Below are positions 1 through 8,177 of a DNA stretch of 64,000 nt, in pieces. The translations under genes were made by a program, and so were the position numbers. The notes beneath the pieces are model-generated. The model saw nothing but the letters and a program-made list of their open reading frames with translations, did not search any database and was not told the origin of the DNA. Position 1 is the first letter of the stretch, and the number at the start of each line of letters is the position of its first letter. The stretch covers positions 1 through 64,000 of the forward strand of contig JAEZKA010000025.1 in the NCBI GenBank assembly GCA_023436225.1, written 5' to 3'. This stretch comes from Bacillota bacterium. GTDB lineage: Bacteria > Bacillota > Clostridia > Lachnospirales > Lachnospiraceae.

Positions 1-56
1 AAAGGGATATCCAACAATAAGCTTTCGAGTTCGTTCATGAATTCTAGCTTTGTCAT
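1..56 (-). CDS. Start of PadR-partner protein (DUF1700-like), partial
   Basis: Only the first 18-19 codons are in the window; the gene runs off the left edge. The ATG follows the PadR stop codon without a gap (TAG then ATG), and a GGAGTG ribosome site lies inside the end of the PadR gene, so the two are translationally coupled. The visible start, MTKLEFMNELESLLLDIP, resembles the N-terminus of DUF1700 membrane proteins, which commonly sit directly downstream of PadR regulators in Clostridia. The family assignment rests on this short stretch and context only. Confidence 0.55.
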   Translation of the reverse strand, partial: MTKLEFMNELESLLLDIP

Positions 57-374
57 CTATTTCACTCCTTCAAAAATAATATTTATTTTCTTATAATAAG
101 ACTCCCACTCGTCTTTATATAACTTAAGTTGTGCCATACCCTTGTCGGTGATTTTGTAATATCTTCGATTTCTTCCTCCGAATTCCTGATCATATACTTC
201 TAAGCAATCTTCTTTCTGAAGCCTTCTTAGAACTGGGTATAAGGTTGATTCTGATACCTCGATGGCTTGCCTTACATCCTGTGTAATTTTGTACCCATAG
301 GTTCCTTCCGGTTCCTGAGAAATAGCTGCAAGTACAATCGCATCGAGAAGCGCTGAACCGGTATTAAATACCAT
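57..374 (-). CDS. PadR-family transcriptional regulator
   Basis: 105-residue winged-helix DNA-binding protein, the usual size of short PadR regulators. Residues 7-80 carry the typical pattern: a helix starting LLDAIVLAAI, the GYKIT segment, the ESTLYPVLRRL recognition helix and a wing with GGRNRRYYKIT. PadR proteins repress their own operon and respond to envelope stress, drugs or phenolics; the ligand here is unknown. The gene is followed without a gap by the partner reading frame at the left edge. Upstream is a strong promoter overlapped by a palindrome, which suggests autorepression (see 426-459). Confidence 0.9.
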   Translation of the reverse strand: MVFNTGSALLDAIVLAAISQEPEGTYGYKITQDVRQAIEVSESTLYPVLRRLQKEDCLEVYDQEFGGRNRRYYKITDKGMAQLKLYKDEWESYYKKINIIFEGVK

Positions 375-425
375 AGTCTCAACTCCTTTCTGAGTTTTTC
401 CAAAGAAAATAATATTGTTGATTTG

Positions 426-459
426 ATAATACTATACACCGTATAATATTATATGTCAA
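426..459 (-). promoter_or_regulatory. padR promoter with overlapping palindromic operator
   Basis: On the minus strand there is TTGACA (459-454), a 17-base spacer and TATAGT (436-431), a near-consensus sigma-A promoter. A 27-base palindrome (426-452) with arms ATAATACTATAC and GTATAATATTAT, one mismatch and a 3-base centre, covers the spacer and the -10 box. This placement is what an autorepressing PadR operator would look like. The rest of 375-726 holds this promoter, the arsC terminator and no recognisable gene. Confidence 0.7.
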
Positions 460-675
460 TAATTATTTTTGGAATTTTTTGAGATTATTTTGTACTTTGT
501 CATGCTTAGATTTTATTATTATACTTCTCTTCACCTTATATAACGAGTTTGAACACTGAAACACTTCAATTTTTATATGAAAGTACTACAGCATATAATC
601 ACATTATAATCCTAAGACGATAATCATTCATTAAGGTCACATTAAATTTCACCGCTGATATACAGAACAAAAAAA

Positions 676-716
676 ACACTATCAAATGTCAGTTATTCTC
701 TAACCTTTGATAGTGT
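676..716 (-). terminator. Intrinsic terminator of the acr3-arsC operon
   Basis: Perfect 11-bp inverted repeat ACACTATCAAA / TTTGATAGTGT, followed on the minus strand by a run of eight or more T. It lies just after the arsC stop codon. Confidence 0.85.
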
Positions 717-726
717 ATGCAAATCA

Positions 727-1158
727 CTAATTCTTCACTTGTATCCGATCCTTTAATTCCAAGACCTTCTCTTCAATAATCCGTATGACATTCTTAAATT
801 CCTCATCGCTTTTGCCGGAGGGATCCCTAAGCCCCCAGTCCTCGCGGTACTTACAGGGCAGTATGGGACAGTTTACATTACACCCCATCGTGATTACGAT
901 ATCCGGGCTGGGAATTGCTTCTATCAATTTATTACGCTGAGTCAGTTCCATATCAATTCCGTAGATCTCCTTCATCAGTCTGATTGCATCCGGATTAATA
1001 TGGTCCTTCAACTCAGTACCGGCGGAATAGCTGTCAAATACATCGCCTGCTAAGAACTTACCAAGAGCTTCTGCCATCTGGCTTCTACAGGAATTATGAA
1101 CACAGACAAAGGCTACCTTCGGCTTATGATCGATAATAATTTTATTGTTCTCTTCCAT
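727..1158 (-). CDS. arsC: Arsenate reductase (LMW-phosphatase fold)
   Basis: 143-residue cytoplasmic enzyme that reduces arsenate to arsenite. The LMW protein-tyrosine-phosphatase P-loop CX5R is at residues 19-25 (CVHNSCR). The resolving cysteines lie in MGCNVNCPILPC (C93, C97, C102), and the general-acid aspartate is in RDPSG near residue 112. The arrangement matches thioredoxin-coupled ArsC enzymes. A clear GGAGG ribosome site precedes the ATG. It sits about 50 bases downstream of the ACR3 arsenite pump, which exports the product, so the pair forms a minimal arsenic-resistance operon ended by the terminator at 676-716. No ArsR repressor gene is present in the window. Confidence 0.93.
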   Translation of the reverse strand: MEENNKIIIDHKPKVAFVCVHNSCRSQMAEALGKFLAGDVFDSYSAGTELKDHINPDAIRLMKEIYGIDMELTQRNKLIEAIPSPDIVITMGCNVNCPILPCKYREDWGLRDPSGKSDEEFKNVIRIIEEKVLELKDRIQVKN

Positions 1159-1209
1159 AACAGCCTCCTTCCATCAAATATATCCGTTTATTGCACAGCT
1201 TATTTACGA

Positions 1210-2259
1210 TTATGCAGGAAACCATCTCGTCGTTCTATTTGCTATTTTAACTAGGATCAGCATGATCGGAACTTCCGTCAATACTCCGACGGTTGTTGCA
1301 AGTGCTGCCGGTGATTCCATACCAAACAATGCAATGGCTACTGCAACAGCAAGCTCAAAGAAATTCGAGGCACCAATCATTCCGGCTGGAGCTGCAATGT
1401 CATGAGGAAGCTTAAGCAGCTTAGCTGGAAAATATGCCACAAAGAAGATTAGAAATGTCTGTATTGTGAGTGGCACTGCAATCAACAAAATATGTAAGGG
1501 GTTATCAAGGATCACTTCTCCCTGGAAGGAGAATAAAAGCACCAGCATTAGCAACAAGCCTACCATAGTGATATTATCAAACTTCGGTAGAAAGGTTTTT
1601 TCAAAGTATTCCAGTCCCTTCTTATTCACCATAAGTATTCTGGTAAGAACTCCGCCGGCCAAAGGGATTACTACAAATAGAACAACGGATAATACTAAAG
1701 TATCCCAAGGTACGGATACCTCACTGACACCTAATAGAAATTTAACGATTGGGATAAATGCAACCAGAATGATTAAGTCATTGGTTGCTACCTGAACGAC
1801 CGTATATGCCGGATTACCCTTAGTCAGCTGACTCCATACAAATACCATGGCAGTACAGGGTGCTGCACCCAGAAGCACCGCTCCTGCCAGATACTCTTTT
1901 GCAAGGCCAGCCGGTATTAAGTTCTTAAATATTACATAAAAGAATAAGACTGCTAAGCCATACATAGTAAAAGGCTTAATCAGCCAATTTGTTATCCAGG
2001 TTATATAAAGACCCTTCGGATTCTTACGCACATTTTTGACGCTTTGGAAGTCTACCTTCATCATCATCGGATAAATCATGATCCAGATGAGTACTGCTGT
2101 CGGTATAGAGACATTCGCATACTCAAACTGATCAAAAAAGTCCGGAATTACAGGTAAGAATCGACCGATCAAAACACCAATCACCATACATAACGCAACC
2201 CAAATTGTTAAGTACTTAGAAAAAAATCCTATACCTGTCGTCTGCTTCGCTTCACTCAT
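1210..2259 (-). CDS. acr3: ACR3-family arsenite efflux permease
   Basis: 349-residue inner-membrane protein with about ten hydrophobic segments, the usual size of ACR3 carriers (bile/arsenite/riboflavin transporter superfamily). The segment GAAPCTAMVFVWSQL contains the conserved membrane cysteine (C135 here) needed for arsenite transport in characterised ACR3 proteins. It exports As(III) using the proton-motive force. It is the first gene of the acr3-arsC operon, with a GGAGAG ribosome site and a good promoter upstream (2310-2338). It is assigned to ACR3 rather than ArsB by this motif and its length. Confidence 0.93.
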   Translation of the reverse strand: MSEAKQTTGIGFFSKYLTIWVALCMVIGVLIGRFLPVIPDFFDQFEYANVSIPTAVLIWIMIYPMMMKVDFQSVKNVRKNPKGLYITWITNWLIKPFTMYGLAVLFFYVIFKNLIPAGLAKEYLAGAVLLGAAPCTAMVFVWSQLTKGNPAYTVVQVATNDLIILVAFIPIVKFLLGVSEVSVPWDTLVLSVVLFVVIPLAGGVLTRILMVNKKGLEYFEKTFLPKFDNITMVGLLLMLVLLFSFQGEVILDNPLHILLIAVPLTIQTFLIFFVAYFPAKLLKLPHDIAAPAGMIGASNFFELAVAVAIALFGMESPAALATTVGVLTEVPIMLILVKIANRTTRWFPA

Positions 2260-2309
2260 AATAATCTCTCCTCAATGATCATATTGCATCGATAACTATC
2301 TATGTGATT

Positions 2310-2338
2310 ATTATAGCTGACATATAGATAATGTTCAA
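2310..2338 (-). promoter_or_regulatory. Promoter of acr3-arsC with inverted-repeat operator
   Basis: On the minus strand there is TTGAAC (2338-2333), a 17-base spacer and TATAAT (2315-2310). An inverted repeat with ends ATCTATGTG and CATATAGAT (about 2298-2329) overlaps the -10 region and spacer. ArsR-type repressors bind AT-rich inverted repeats at such positions, but the repressor gene is not nearby. Confidence 0.6.
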
Positions 2339-2395
2339 TATGAACCACTGATTTGATGATATATTTTTTCTTCCTATTAATTTAAAAATCCTCAA

Positions 2396-2437
2396 AAACC
2401 TCCAAACCAAGAGTTTTATATCTCGGTTTGGAGGTTT
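2396..2437 (-). terminator. Intrinsic terminator after the sensor kinase gene
   Basis: Perfect 13-bp stem AAACCTCCAAACC / GGTTTGGAGGTTT with a 16-base loop, followed by a T-rich tail on the minus strand. It overlaps the last codons of the kinase gene. Confidence 0.8.
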
Positions 2438-3828
2438 CTTCTGTTAGGCAATGATACGGTAAATGTACTTCCTTTCTCTAATTCACTCTCTACAGAGATC
2501 TTACCTCCGTGCGCCTGAATGATTGACTTAACAATTGTCAGTCCTATTCCGCTTCCCCCGGTGGTTCGATTACGTGATTTATCGGCCCGGTAAAAGCGCT
2601 CAAAGATATAAGGAAGCTCTTCCTTCGATATTCCGATCCCGTTATCTTGGATAGAGAAGCCGCAAGATTCATTATGCTCAAAGATTTCAAAGGAAATGCT
2701 ACAGCCTTCTTTCGAATACTTAATTGCATTACTAAGTAGATTCACAATTACTTGCTTCATTCTGCTATGATCTGCGAAAAGTAACGTATTCGTTCCCTTA
2801 ATCTCAATGGATAGCTTCTTATTCATGCTTTCTGCTTCAAAGGTACTAACGACCTGTTCGATAGCAGCTCGAAGATCCATCGGCTGTTTATCTAATTTCA
2901 GATTATCCTTCTCAAGCTTTGCCAGGTTCTCTAAGTCTCCGACGAGCTTTTCGATGCGTACTACCTCATCATAGCAGCTATGAAGTCTCTCCTGAGAAGC
3001 ATCCCAGATCCCCTCGGTCATAGCCTCCAGGTAGGATTGCAGTATGGTAATCGGTGTCCGCAGCTCGTGTGCCACATCCTCAGTCAACTGCTTACGTAGC
3101 TTCTCCAGTGTCTCAAGTGATTCAGCCAGATGATTGATCGAGGTTATTAATAAGTGTAGCTCTACCGTATCACTCTGTTCTTCCAGTCGTACCTCATATT
3201 TTCCATCTGATATCTCTTTCGTGATCTCCACGGTCTTTAGGATTGGCCGACTGATGCGTTTTGCCAATAAATGTCCTACCAACAAGGATACCACAAGAGA
3301 TATGACGCCAACACTAATCAGTATGATATTCAAGGAATGCAAAAAATGAAATTCGTTTTCATTCAAAAAGAACGGTCCAAAATAGCTGATACTGACACTT
3401 CCGATTTGTGATCCAGCTTGCTCCAGCTTATGAGAAACCAAGGTGAAGTCTCCATCAATCTGAGGATACTCTATTCTCATGCGTTCTGAGATATCATCCA
3501 TAATCTGATTACAAAGATTCATATCATGTGACTGTGCATCCCAAAGTATCTCTCCCCGCTGATCATAAACCTTAATTATGTAACCCTCGTACAGGGAAAA
3601 CATACCGATAGCATGGACATAATCCATATTCCATTGATTCGTAAGCACAGAATACTGCTGGCTGATACTGGAGGTGATAATCTGTGTCTTTAGTTCCTGC
3701 TGCTTACTGATATAATTAGTAAATTGTCGATTGATTAAAAGGTTCGAGGTAAAGCTAATGATGGCAATGGTGATTAATACAATGATCAATATCGTCAGGG
3801 ACAGTCTTGATTTTAGGCTATGCCTCAA
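2416..3828 (-). CDS. Sensor histidine kinase (HAMP, HisKA, HATPase)
   Basis: 470-residue membrane kinase. A transmembrane helix lies at about residues 9-33, an extracytoplasmic sensor at about 34-165 and a second helix at about 166-188. HAMP follows at about 189-242 and HisKA carries the H-box EDVAHELRTPI, with the phosphorylatable His254. The catalytic domain has an N-box (VNLLSNAIKYS), DNGIGI and a GGSGIGLTIV glycine box. It starts with TTG right after the TAA of the response regulator gene, whose last codons supply the GGAGG ribosome site, so the two are translationally coupled. The locus suggests a signal linked to copper or the neighbouring lipoprotein, but nothing in the sensor domain proves this. 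Confidence 0.93.
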   Translation of the reverse strand: MRHSLKSRLSLTILIIVLITIAIISFTSNLLINRQFTNYISKQQELKTQIITSSISQQYSVLTNQWNMDYVHAIGMFSLYEGYIIKVYDQRGEILWDAQSHDMNLCNQIMDDISERMRIEYPQIDGDFTLVSHKLEQAGSQIGSVSISYFGPFFLNENEFHFLHSLNIILISVGVISLVVSLLVGHLLAKRISRPILKTVEITKEISDGKYEVRLEEQSDTVELHLLITSINHLAESLETLEKLRKQLTEDVAHELRTPITILQSYLEAMTEGIWDASQERLHSCYDEVVRIEKLVGDLENLAKLEKDNLKLDKQPMDLRAAIEQVVSTFEAESMNKKLSIEIKGTNTLLFADHSRMKQVIVNLLSNAIKYSKEGCSISFEIFEHNESCGFSIQDNGIGISKEELPYIFERFYRADKSRNRTTGGSGIGLTIVKSIIQAHGGKISVESELEKGSTFTVSLPNRRNLQTEI

Positions 3829-4530
3829 TTACTCACCTCCAAATTTGTAACCCACTCCATGAATTGTTTTGACATAACAAGGAAGCTTTGGATCATCCTC
3901 AACTTTTTGTCTTAGGTTCTTAATATGACTATCAATCGTTCTGTCATAGCCTTCAAACTCATCGCCATAAGCAGTGGCAATCAGTTCTTCTCTAGTAAAT
4001 ACTTTATTCGGATATCTGGCTAAGGCCGCTAACAGCTTAAATTCGTTAGGCGTAAGCTTTATCTCCTCTCTAGCTTTCGTCACAGAATAGCTTCCATAAT
4101 CAATGATAAGGTCACCGTTATTGTAGGTTCTTTTGGACAGCAATCCGGAGATATCATCCGCAGATCTTCGAAGTACTGCCTCCATTCTTGCATACAGTGT
4201 CTTTAAGCTAAAGGGCTTTGTAATATAATCATCCGCACCGATCCCCAAGCCTTGCAGCATATCGGCCTCATCTGACTTCGCTGTCAGCATGATAATCGGT
4301 ATCTTTGATTTCTTCCTTAGGGCTTTGCATACCTCTTCCCCTGTTAGCTCCGGTAGCATCAGATCAAGCAGCACCAGCCCGACACTTTCCCTTTCAAAAA
4401 TCTCCAGAGCTCTTTTACCATTTTCCGCAACAAGCACTGTAAAGTCCTTACTTTCCAGAAAGGACTTTACTACAGCTGCTATTTTCTCTTCATCTTCAAC
4501 TACTAATATCTTCTTGACAAAGCGATTCAT
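3829..4530 (-). CDS. OmpR-family response regulator
   Basis: 233-residue two-component regulator. The receiver domain (about 8-120) carries the acidic pair E12-D13, the phospho-acceptor D56 in LLDLMLP and the TAK and YITKPFS switch residues. A winged-helix output domain (about 135-230) includes TPNEFKLLAALARYPNKVF and DRTIDSHIKNLRQK. It is partner to the kinase immediately downstream and follows the repeat lipoprotein gene by five bases. In this layout the regulator probably controls the lipoprotein and perhaps the copA block. Confidence 0.95.
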   Translation of the reverse strand: MNRFVKKILVVEDEEKIAAVVKSFLESKDFTVLVAENGKRALEIFERESVGLVLLDLMLPELTGEEVCKALRKKSKIPIIMLTAKSDEADMLQGLGIGADDYITKPFSLKTLYARMEAVLRRSADDISGLLSKRTYNNGDLIIDYGSYSVTKAREEIKLTPNEFKLLAALARYPNKVFTREELIATAYGDEFEGYDRTIDSHIKNLRQKVEDDPKLPCYVKTIHGVGYKFGGE

Positions 4531-4535
4531 CAGGT

Positions 4536-5210
4536 TTAACTCTCCACATCAAAAGGTTTTAATAACTTATCTACCTCAATATCATTCCCTTTTTCATCCA
4601 TGGTCTCAACTTTCGCCAATACCCATGTCTTTAATTTGGTCGGATCCACTCCGGCATCAAGGAAGGGCTGAGGGTTTAGCACGAATACGATGTCTTTATC
4701 ATTGGTCTTCATATCCTTGGCCCACTCAAACATATTACCGTTACCAAGGGCAACACCATAATGATCGAGTGCTGTGTGATAGGTGACACTGTCACGGTAA
4801 TTCTTGACCAGCTTCTTGTAAGAATCCAGGGGAGATGCATCACCTGCATAAGTAACCTTCTCATCACCAAAGTCTGTTCCTACAATAATCTTATCACCGG
4901 ATATCATCTCCTGTGGCAGCTTACTAATATCTAATCCGGCATCGATAAAGGGCTGTGCATCTAACTCCAGCATTGCATCGGTTGTCGTATTACTAAAATC
5001 CTTTGTCCAGACGAAACGTGCTTCCCCGTCAGGAGACTTTAAGGACCAACCACCAAAGGTATCATCTGCTGTAATATCTTCCTGCATTGCGATCACTACT
5101 GCTTCAAAGGATTTTTCCGACTGATCTCCTATTACATCCAGCTTACCACATGCTGTAATCCCAAACAATACAATACATATCAATAGACTTAAAATTAATC
5201 TCTTCTTCAT
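4536..5210 (-). CDS. Secreted lipoprotein with two copies of a repeat module
   Basis: The ATG at 5210 is chosen because GGAGG lies five bases before it; an ATG four codons earlier overlaps that site. The product (224 residues) begins with a lipoprotein signal (ILSLLICIVLFGITACGK) with lipobox cysteine, so it should be anchored outside the membrane. The mature part holds two similar modules. ARFVWTKDF...AQPFIDAGLDISKL (first half) matches NMFEWAKDM...PQPFLDAGVDPTKL (second half), which points to an internal duplication. No family is recognised. It lies between copA and the two-component pair and could be a ligand-sensing or metal-related partner of the kinase; that is inference. Confidence 0.85.
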   Translation of the reverse strand: MKKRLILSLLICIVLFGITACGKLDVIGDQSEKSFEAVVIAMQEDITADDTFGGWSLKSPDGEARFVWTKDFSNTTTDAMLELDAQPFIDAGLDISKLPQEMISGDKIIVGTDFGDEKVTYAGDASPLDSYKKLVKNYRDSVTYHTALDHYGVALGNGNMFEWAKDMKTNDKDIVFVLNPQPFLDAGVDPTKLKTWVLAKVETMDEKGNDIEVDKLLKPFDVES

Positions 5211-5340
5211 AATAACCTCCATTATAGCACTCTGCGCTATTCAATCAGTCTTGTAAGAAGTCTAATATGAATTTCCACTGGAATTCATGTTGGAGCTCTT
5301 TCTGAGTGAAAGCGTATTTCTTTCACGCTGCTTACTCTTA

Positions 5341-7584
5341 TTATTTATAGGCTTTAAAGCCTTTTAATCTGAGTGCATTAGATACTACTGAAACCGAACT
5401 GAAGGCCATTGCTGCTGCAGCAAAGATTGGATTAAGTAGGGGGCCGCCAAACAGATGCAGGAGACCTGCTGCAATCGGAATACCTGCGACATTATAGCCA
5501 AAGGCCCAGAACAGGTTCTGCTTGATATTCCTTATGGTACTCTTACTCAAATGGATTGCCGTAGGCACATCCATCAGATCACTTCTCATTAATACGATAT
5601 CAGCTGATTCCATCGCTACATCTGTTCCTGATCCGATGGCGATACCGATATCTGCCTGAACTAATGCAGGAGCATCATTGATACCATCACCAACCATACA
5701 TACCTTCTTGCCTTCTGCCTGTAGCTTTTTAACCTCATTTGATTTATCCTGGGGCAGAACCTCCGCAAGGACTCGGTCAATTCCTACCTGCTTCGCAATC
5801 GCTTCTGCTGTCTTTCGATTATCACCTGTAATCATGGCTACTTCGATTCCCATACTTTGCAGCTTCTTGATTGCCTTGGCACTGCTTTCCTTCACGACGT
5901 CAGCAACAGCAATAATTCCAGACAGACTACCATCCATTGCAACATACATGGGAGTCTTTCCTTCCCTTGCAAGCAGGTCTGACTTATCGTTAAGTACACT
6001 AAGGGATATCCTTCTATCCTCCATCAACTTCTTATTACCGATCAATACCTTTACATGATCAATCGTAACCTCGATACCCTGGCCCGGGATTGCTTCAAAG
6101 GCTTCTACTGGCAGAAGTTCCAAATTGTCCTTTCCGGCTCCTCTTACAATCGCCTCACCCAGAGGATGCTCAGAACCTTTCTCCCCGGAAGCTGCAATGC
6201 GAAGTAATTGTTCTTTCTCTATATTACCGACAGTTATTATATCCGTCACTTCTGGTTTCCCTTCTGTAATGGTACCTGTCTTATCAAATACGATGGTAGT
6301 GATCTTATGGGCTGTCTCTAAGGCCTCTCCACCTTTGATTAGAATACCGTTCTCAGCACCCTTACCGGTTCCCACCATAATCGCGGTCGGTGTAGCAAGT
6401 CCCAGCGCACAGGGACAGGCAATTACCAGTACTGAGATAAATATGGTTAAGGAGAATGCGAGAGACTGACCGGTTAGGAACCATGCGAGGAATGCAACGA
6501 GAGCAATGGCGCAAACCACCGGTACAAAGTAACCGGATACGATATCTGCCATCTGAGCAATCGGAGCCTTGGAACCCTGTGCATCCTCTACCAGCTTGAT
6601 AATCTGTGCTAAGGCGGTATCTGAACCCACCTTAGTCGCCTGGAATTTAATCATACCGTTCTTATTTATGCTGGCAGCAAATACCTTGTCTCCGACCTTT
6701 TTATCCACCGGCATACTCTCGCCGGTCAACATAGCCTCATCAATACTCGTATTACCCTCTAATACAACACCATCCACGGGAATTTTTTCGCCCGGTCTTA
6801 CCAGAAGAATATCATCGATTTCAACATCCTCAATCGGAAGTTCCATTTCCCTACCATTCGTGATTACTGTGGCTGTCTTAGGCGCTAATCCCATGAGCTT
6901 TTTTATCGCTTCCGAGGTCTTTCCTTTTGATACCGCCTCTAAGGACTTACCGAGAAGGATCAAAGCAATGATCACTCCGGCTGTTTCATAATATAGACCT
7001 TCAACTGCACCAAAGTTACCTTGTATTATTTGATAAGTATTGTAAAGACTAAATAGGATAGCCGCTGTAGTACCGATGGCCACTAAGGAGTCCATATTCG
7101 GACTTCTTTGTATAAGAGCTTTAAAACCAACGGTATAGAAACGATAACCTGCTATAATAATCGGAGTCACTAAAACAATTTGCAACAGAGCGAACCTTAG
7201 CGGATAAAGCATGGGGTTTAACCCTCTGGGAATAGGAAATGGCCACCAGGATACCATTGGAACCATTGCAAAATATAATAACGGGATACCGAAGGTTATT
7301 GCAATAATGAATTTCGTCCATAAGGTTTTAATTTCCTTTTGTTTACGTACTCTATCCTCATCCACAGAATTCTTATCTGCCAGAACCTGATAGCCTGTAT
7401 TCACGATACAGTCTTTTACTGAAGATAAACGAATTATCTGAGGATCATATTCAAGGGTAGCCTTCTCTGTCGCAAGATTCACAGAGACCTTACTGATACC
7501 CTCCAATTTTGCAATTGCTTTCTCAACTCTCTGAGAGCAGGCAGCGCAAGTCATGCCTCCAATCTTAATTGTTTCCTTGCTCAT
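5341..7584 (-). CDS. copA: Copper-exporting P1B-type ATPase
   Basis: 747-residue membrane pump that moves Cu(I) out of the cytoplasm with ATP. One N-terminal heavy-metal domain has MTCAAC (C13, C16). The transport motif is CPC (C390-P-C392), the actuator has TGES (287-290), and the phosphorylation site is DKTGT (D434), followed by GDGINDAPA. Length and the CPC motif fit CopA. It is in a co-directional block with a DUF2318 protein and an HMA-SafE-cupredoxin fusion upstream, and a lipoprotein plus two-component system downstream, which supports copper homeostasis. A hairpin-rich stretch (about 5270-5340) follows the stop codon and may end or weaken transcription before the lipoprotein gene. Confidence 0.95.
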   Translation of the reverse strand: MSKETIKIGGMTCAACSQRVEKAIAKLEGISKVSVNLATEKATLEYDPQIIRLSSVKDCIVNTGYQVLADKNSVDEDRVRKQKEIKTLWTKFIIAITFGIPLLYFAMVPMVSWWPFPIPRGLNPMLYPLRFALLQIVLVTPIIIAGYRFYTVGFKALIQRSPNMDSLVAIGTTAAILFSLYNTYQIIQGNFGAVEGLYYETAGVIIALILLGKSLEAVSKGKTSEAIKKLMGLAPKTATVITNGREMELPIEDVEIDDILLVRPGEKIPVDGVVLEGNTSIDEAMLTGESMPVDKKVGDKVFAASINKNGMIKFQATKVGSDTALAQIIKLVEDAQGSKAPIAQMADIVSGYFVPVVCAIALVAFLAWFLTGQSLAFSLTIFISVLVIACPCALGLATPTAIMVGTGKGAENGILIKGGEALETAHKITTIVFDKTGTITEGKPEVTDIITVGNIEKEQLLRIAASGEKGSEHPLGEAIVRGAGKDNLELLPVEAFEAIPGQGIEVTIDHVKVLIGNKKLMEDRRISLSVLNDKSDLLAREGKTPMYVAMDGSLSGIIAVADVVKESSAKAIKKLQSMGIEVAMITGDNRKTAEAIAKQVGIDRVLAEVLPQDKSNEVKKLQAEGKKVCMVGDGINDAPALVQADIGIAIGSGTDVAMESADIVLMRSDLMDVPTAIHLSKSTIRNIKQNLFWAFGYNVAGIPIAAGLLHLFGGPLLNPIFAAAAMAFSSVSVVSNALRLKGFKAYK

Positions 7585-7620
7585 AATATATTCTCACACC
7601 CCTTCCTCATTTTTTATCTT

Positions 7621-8142
7621 TCATTTTCCCCCATTTTTCCAATGATCAAAAATTACAGTTGCCTCTGTGAGAAAATCCTTTGATATGGTTATTGTATCTG
7701 CATCGACTTTTTTATATTCGCTTGTGATCGGAACCGGATTACAGCCACCCTTTGCAACTTCAACATCTCCCATTCCAAAGTGATTTCCGCAGTTTTGGCA
7801 AATCAAGGTATCACCTTCCTGCTCGTAGTAGCCTTTACCGGAGCTATAACAAATCTGGCAGGTATTAAAGGCGGTTCGGATCGTCCCATCGGGAGCCTTT
7901 ACCGCTATCACCTCTAAATCTATTCCGTTAATATTGGCGGGATAAAAGGTCGCGGTATCGGTTATATCCTTAACCGGAATTACAATGTCGCTATCCTTTA
8001 CTACTTCTTTTGTTTTACCGTCATTAGAAGACTCCTTATTTCCTTTGATTGTATCGAAGCCATATGTGGCTGCTATTGCTACAATCGCAACAATTGCTAT
8101 AAATGTAAGTCTTTTTAGATTAAAGCCATTATTCTGATTCAT
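7621..8142 (-). CDS. Membrane-anchored DUF2318 protein with two CxxC pairs
   Basis: 173 residues: an N-terminal signal-anchor (about 11-28), then an extracytoplasmic domain. It carries CQIC (C95, C98) and CQNC (C115, C118) plus C134 in a GGCNP motif. This matches DUF2318 proteins, thought to bind metal or act in redox chemistry beside metal transporters (for example Ftr1/P19-type systems). The gene lies 36 bases before copA and downstream of the SafE fusion. A role in extracytoplasmic copper or iron handling is inferred from the cysteines and neighbours, not shown. Confidence 0.85.
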   Translation of the reverse strand: MNQNNGFNLKRLTFIAIVAIVAIAATYGFDTIKGNKESSNDGKTKEVVKDSDIVIPVKDITDTATFYPANINGIDLEVIAVKAPDGTIRTAFNTCQICYSSGKGYYEQEGDTLICQNCGNHFGMGDVEVAKGGCNPVPITSEYKKVDADTITISKDFLTEATVIFDHWKNGGK

Positions 8143-8177
8143 AATCTTTTTCCTTTCGTCTTATAAAATTTTTTCTG

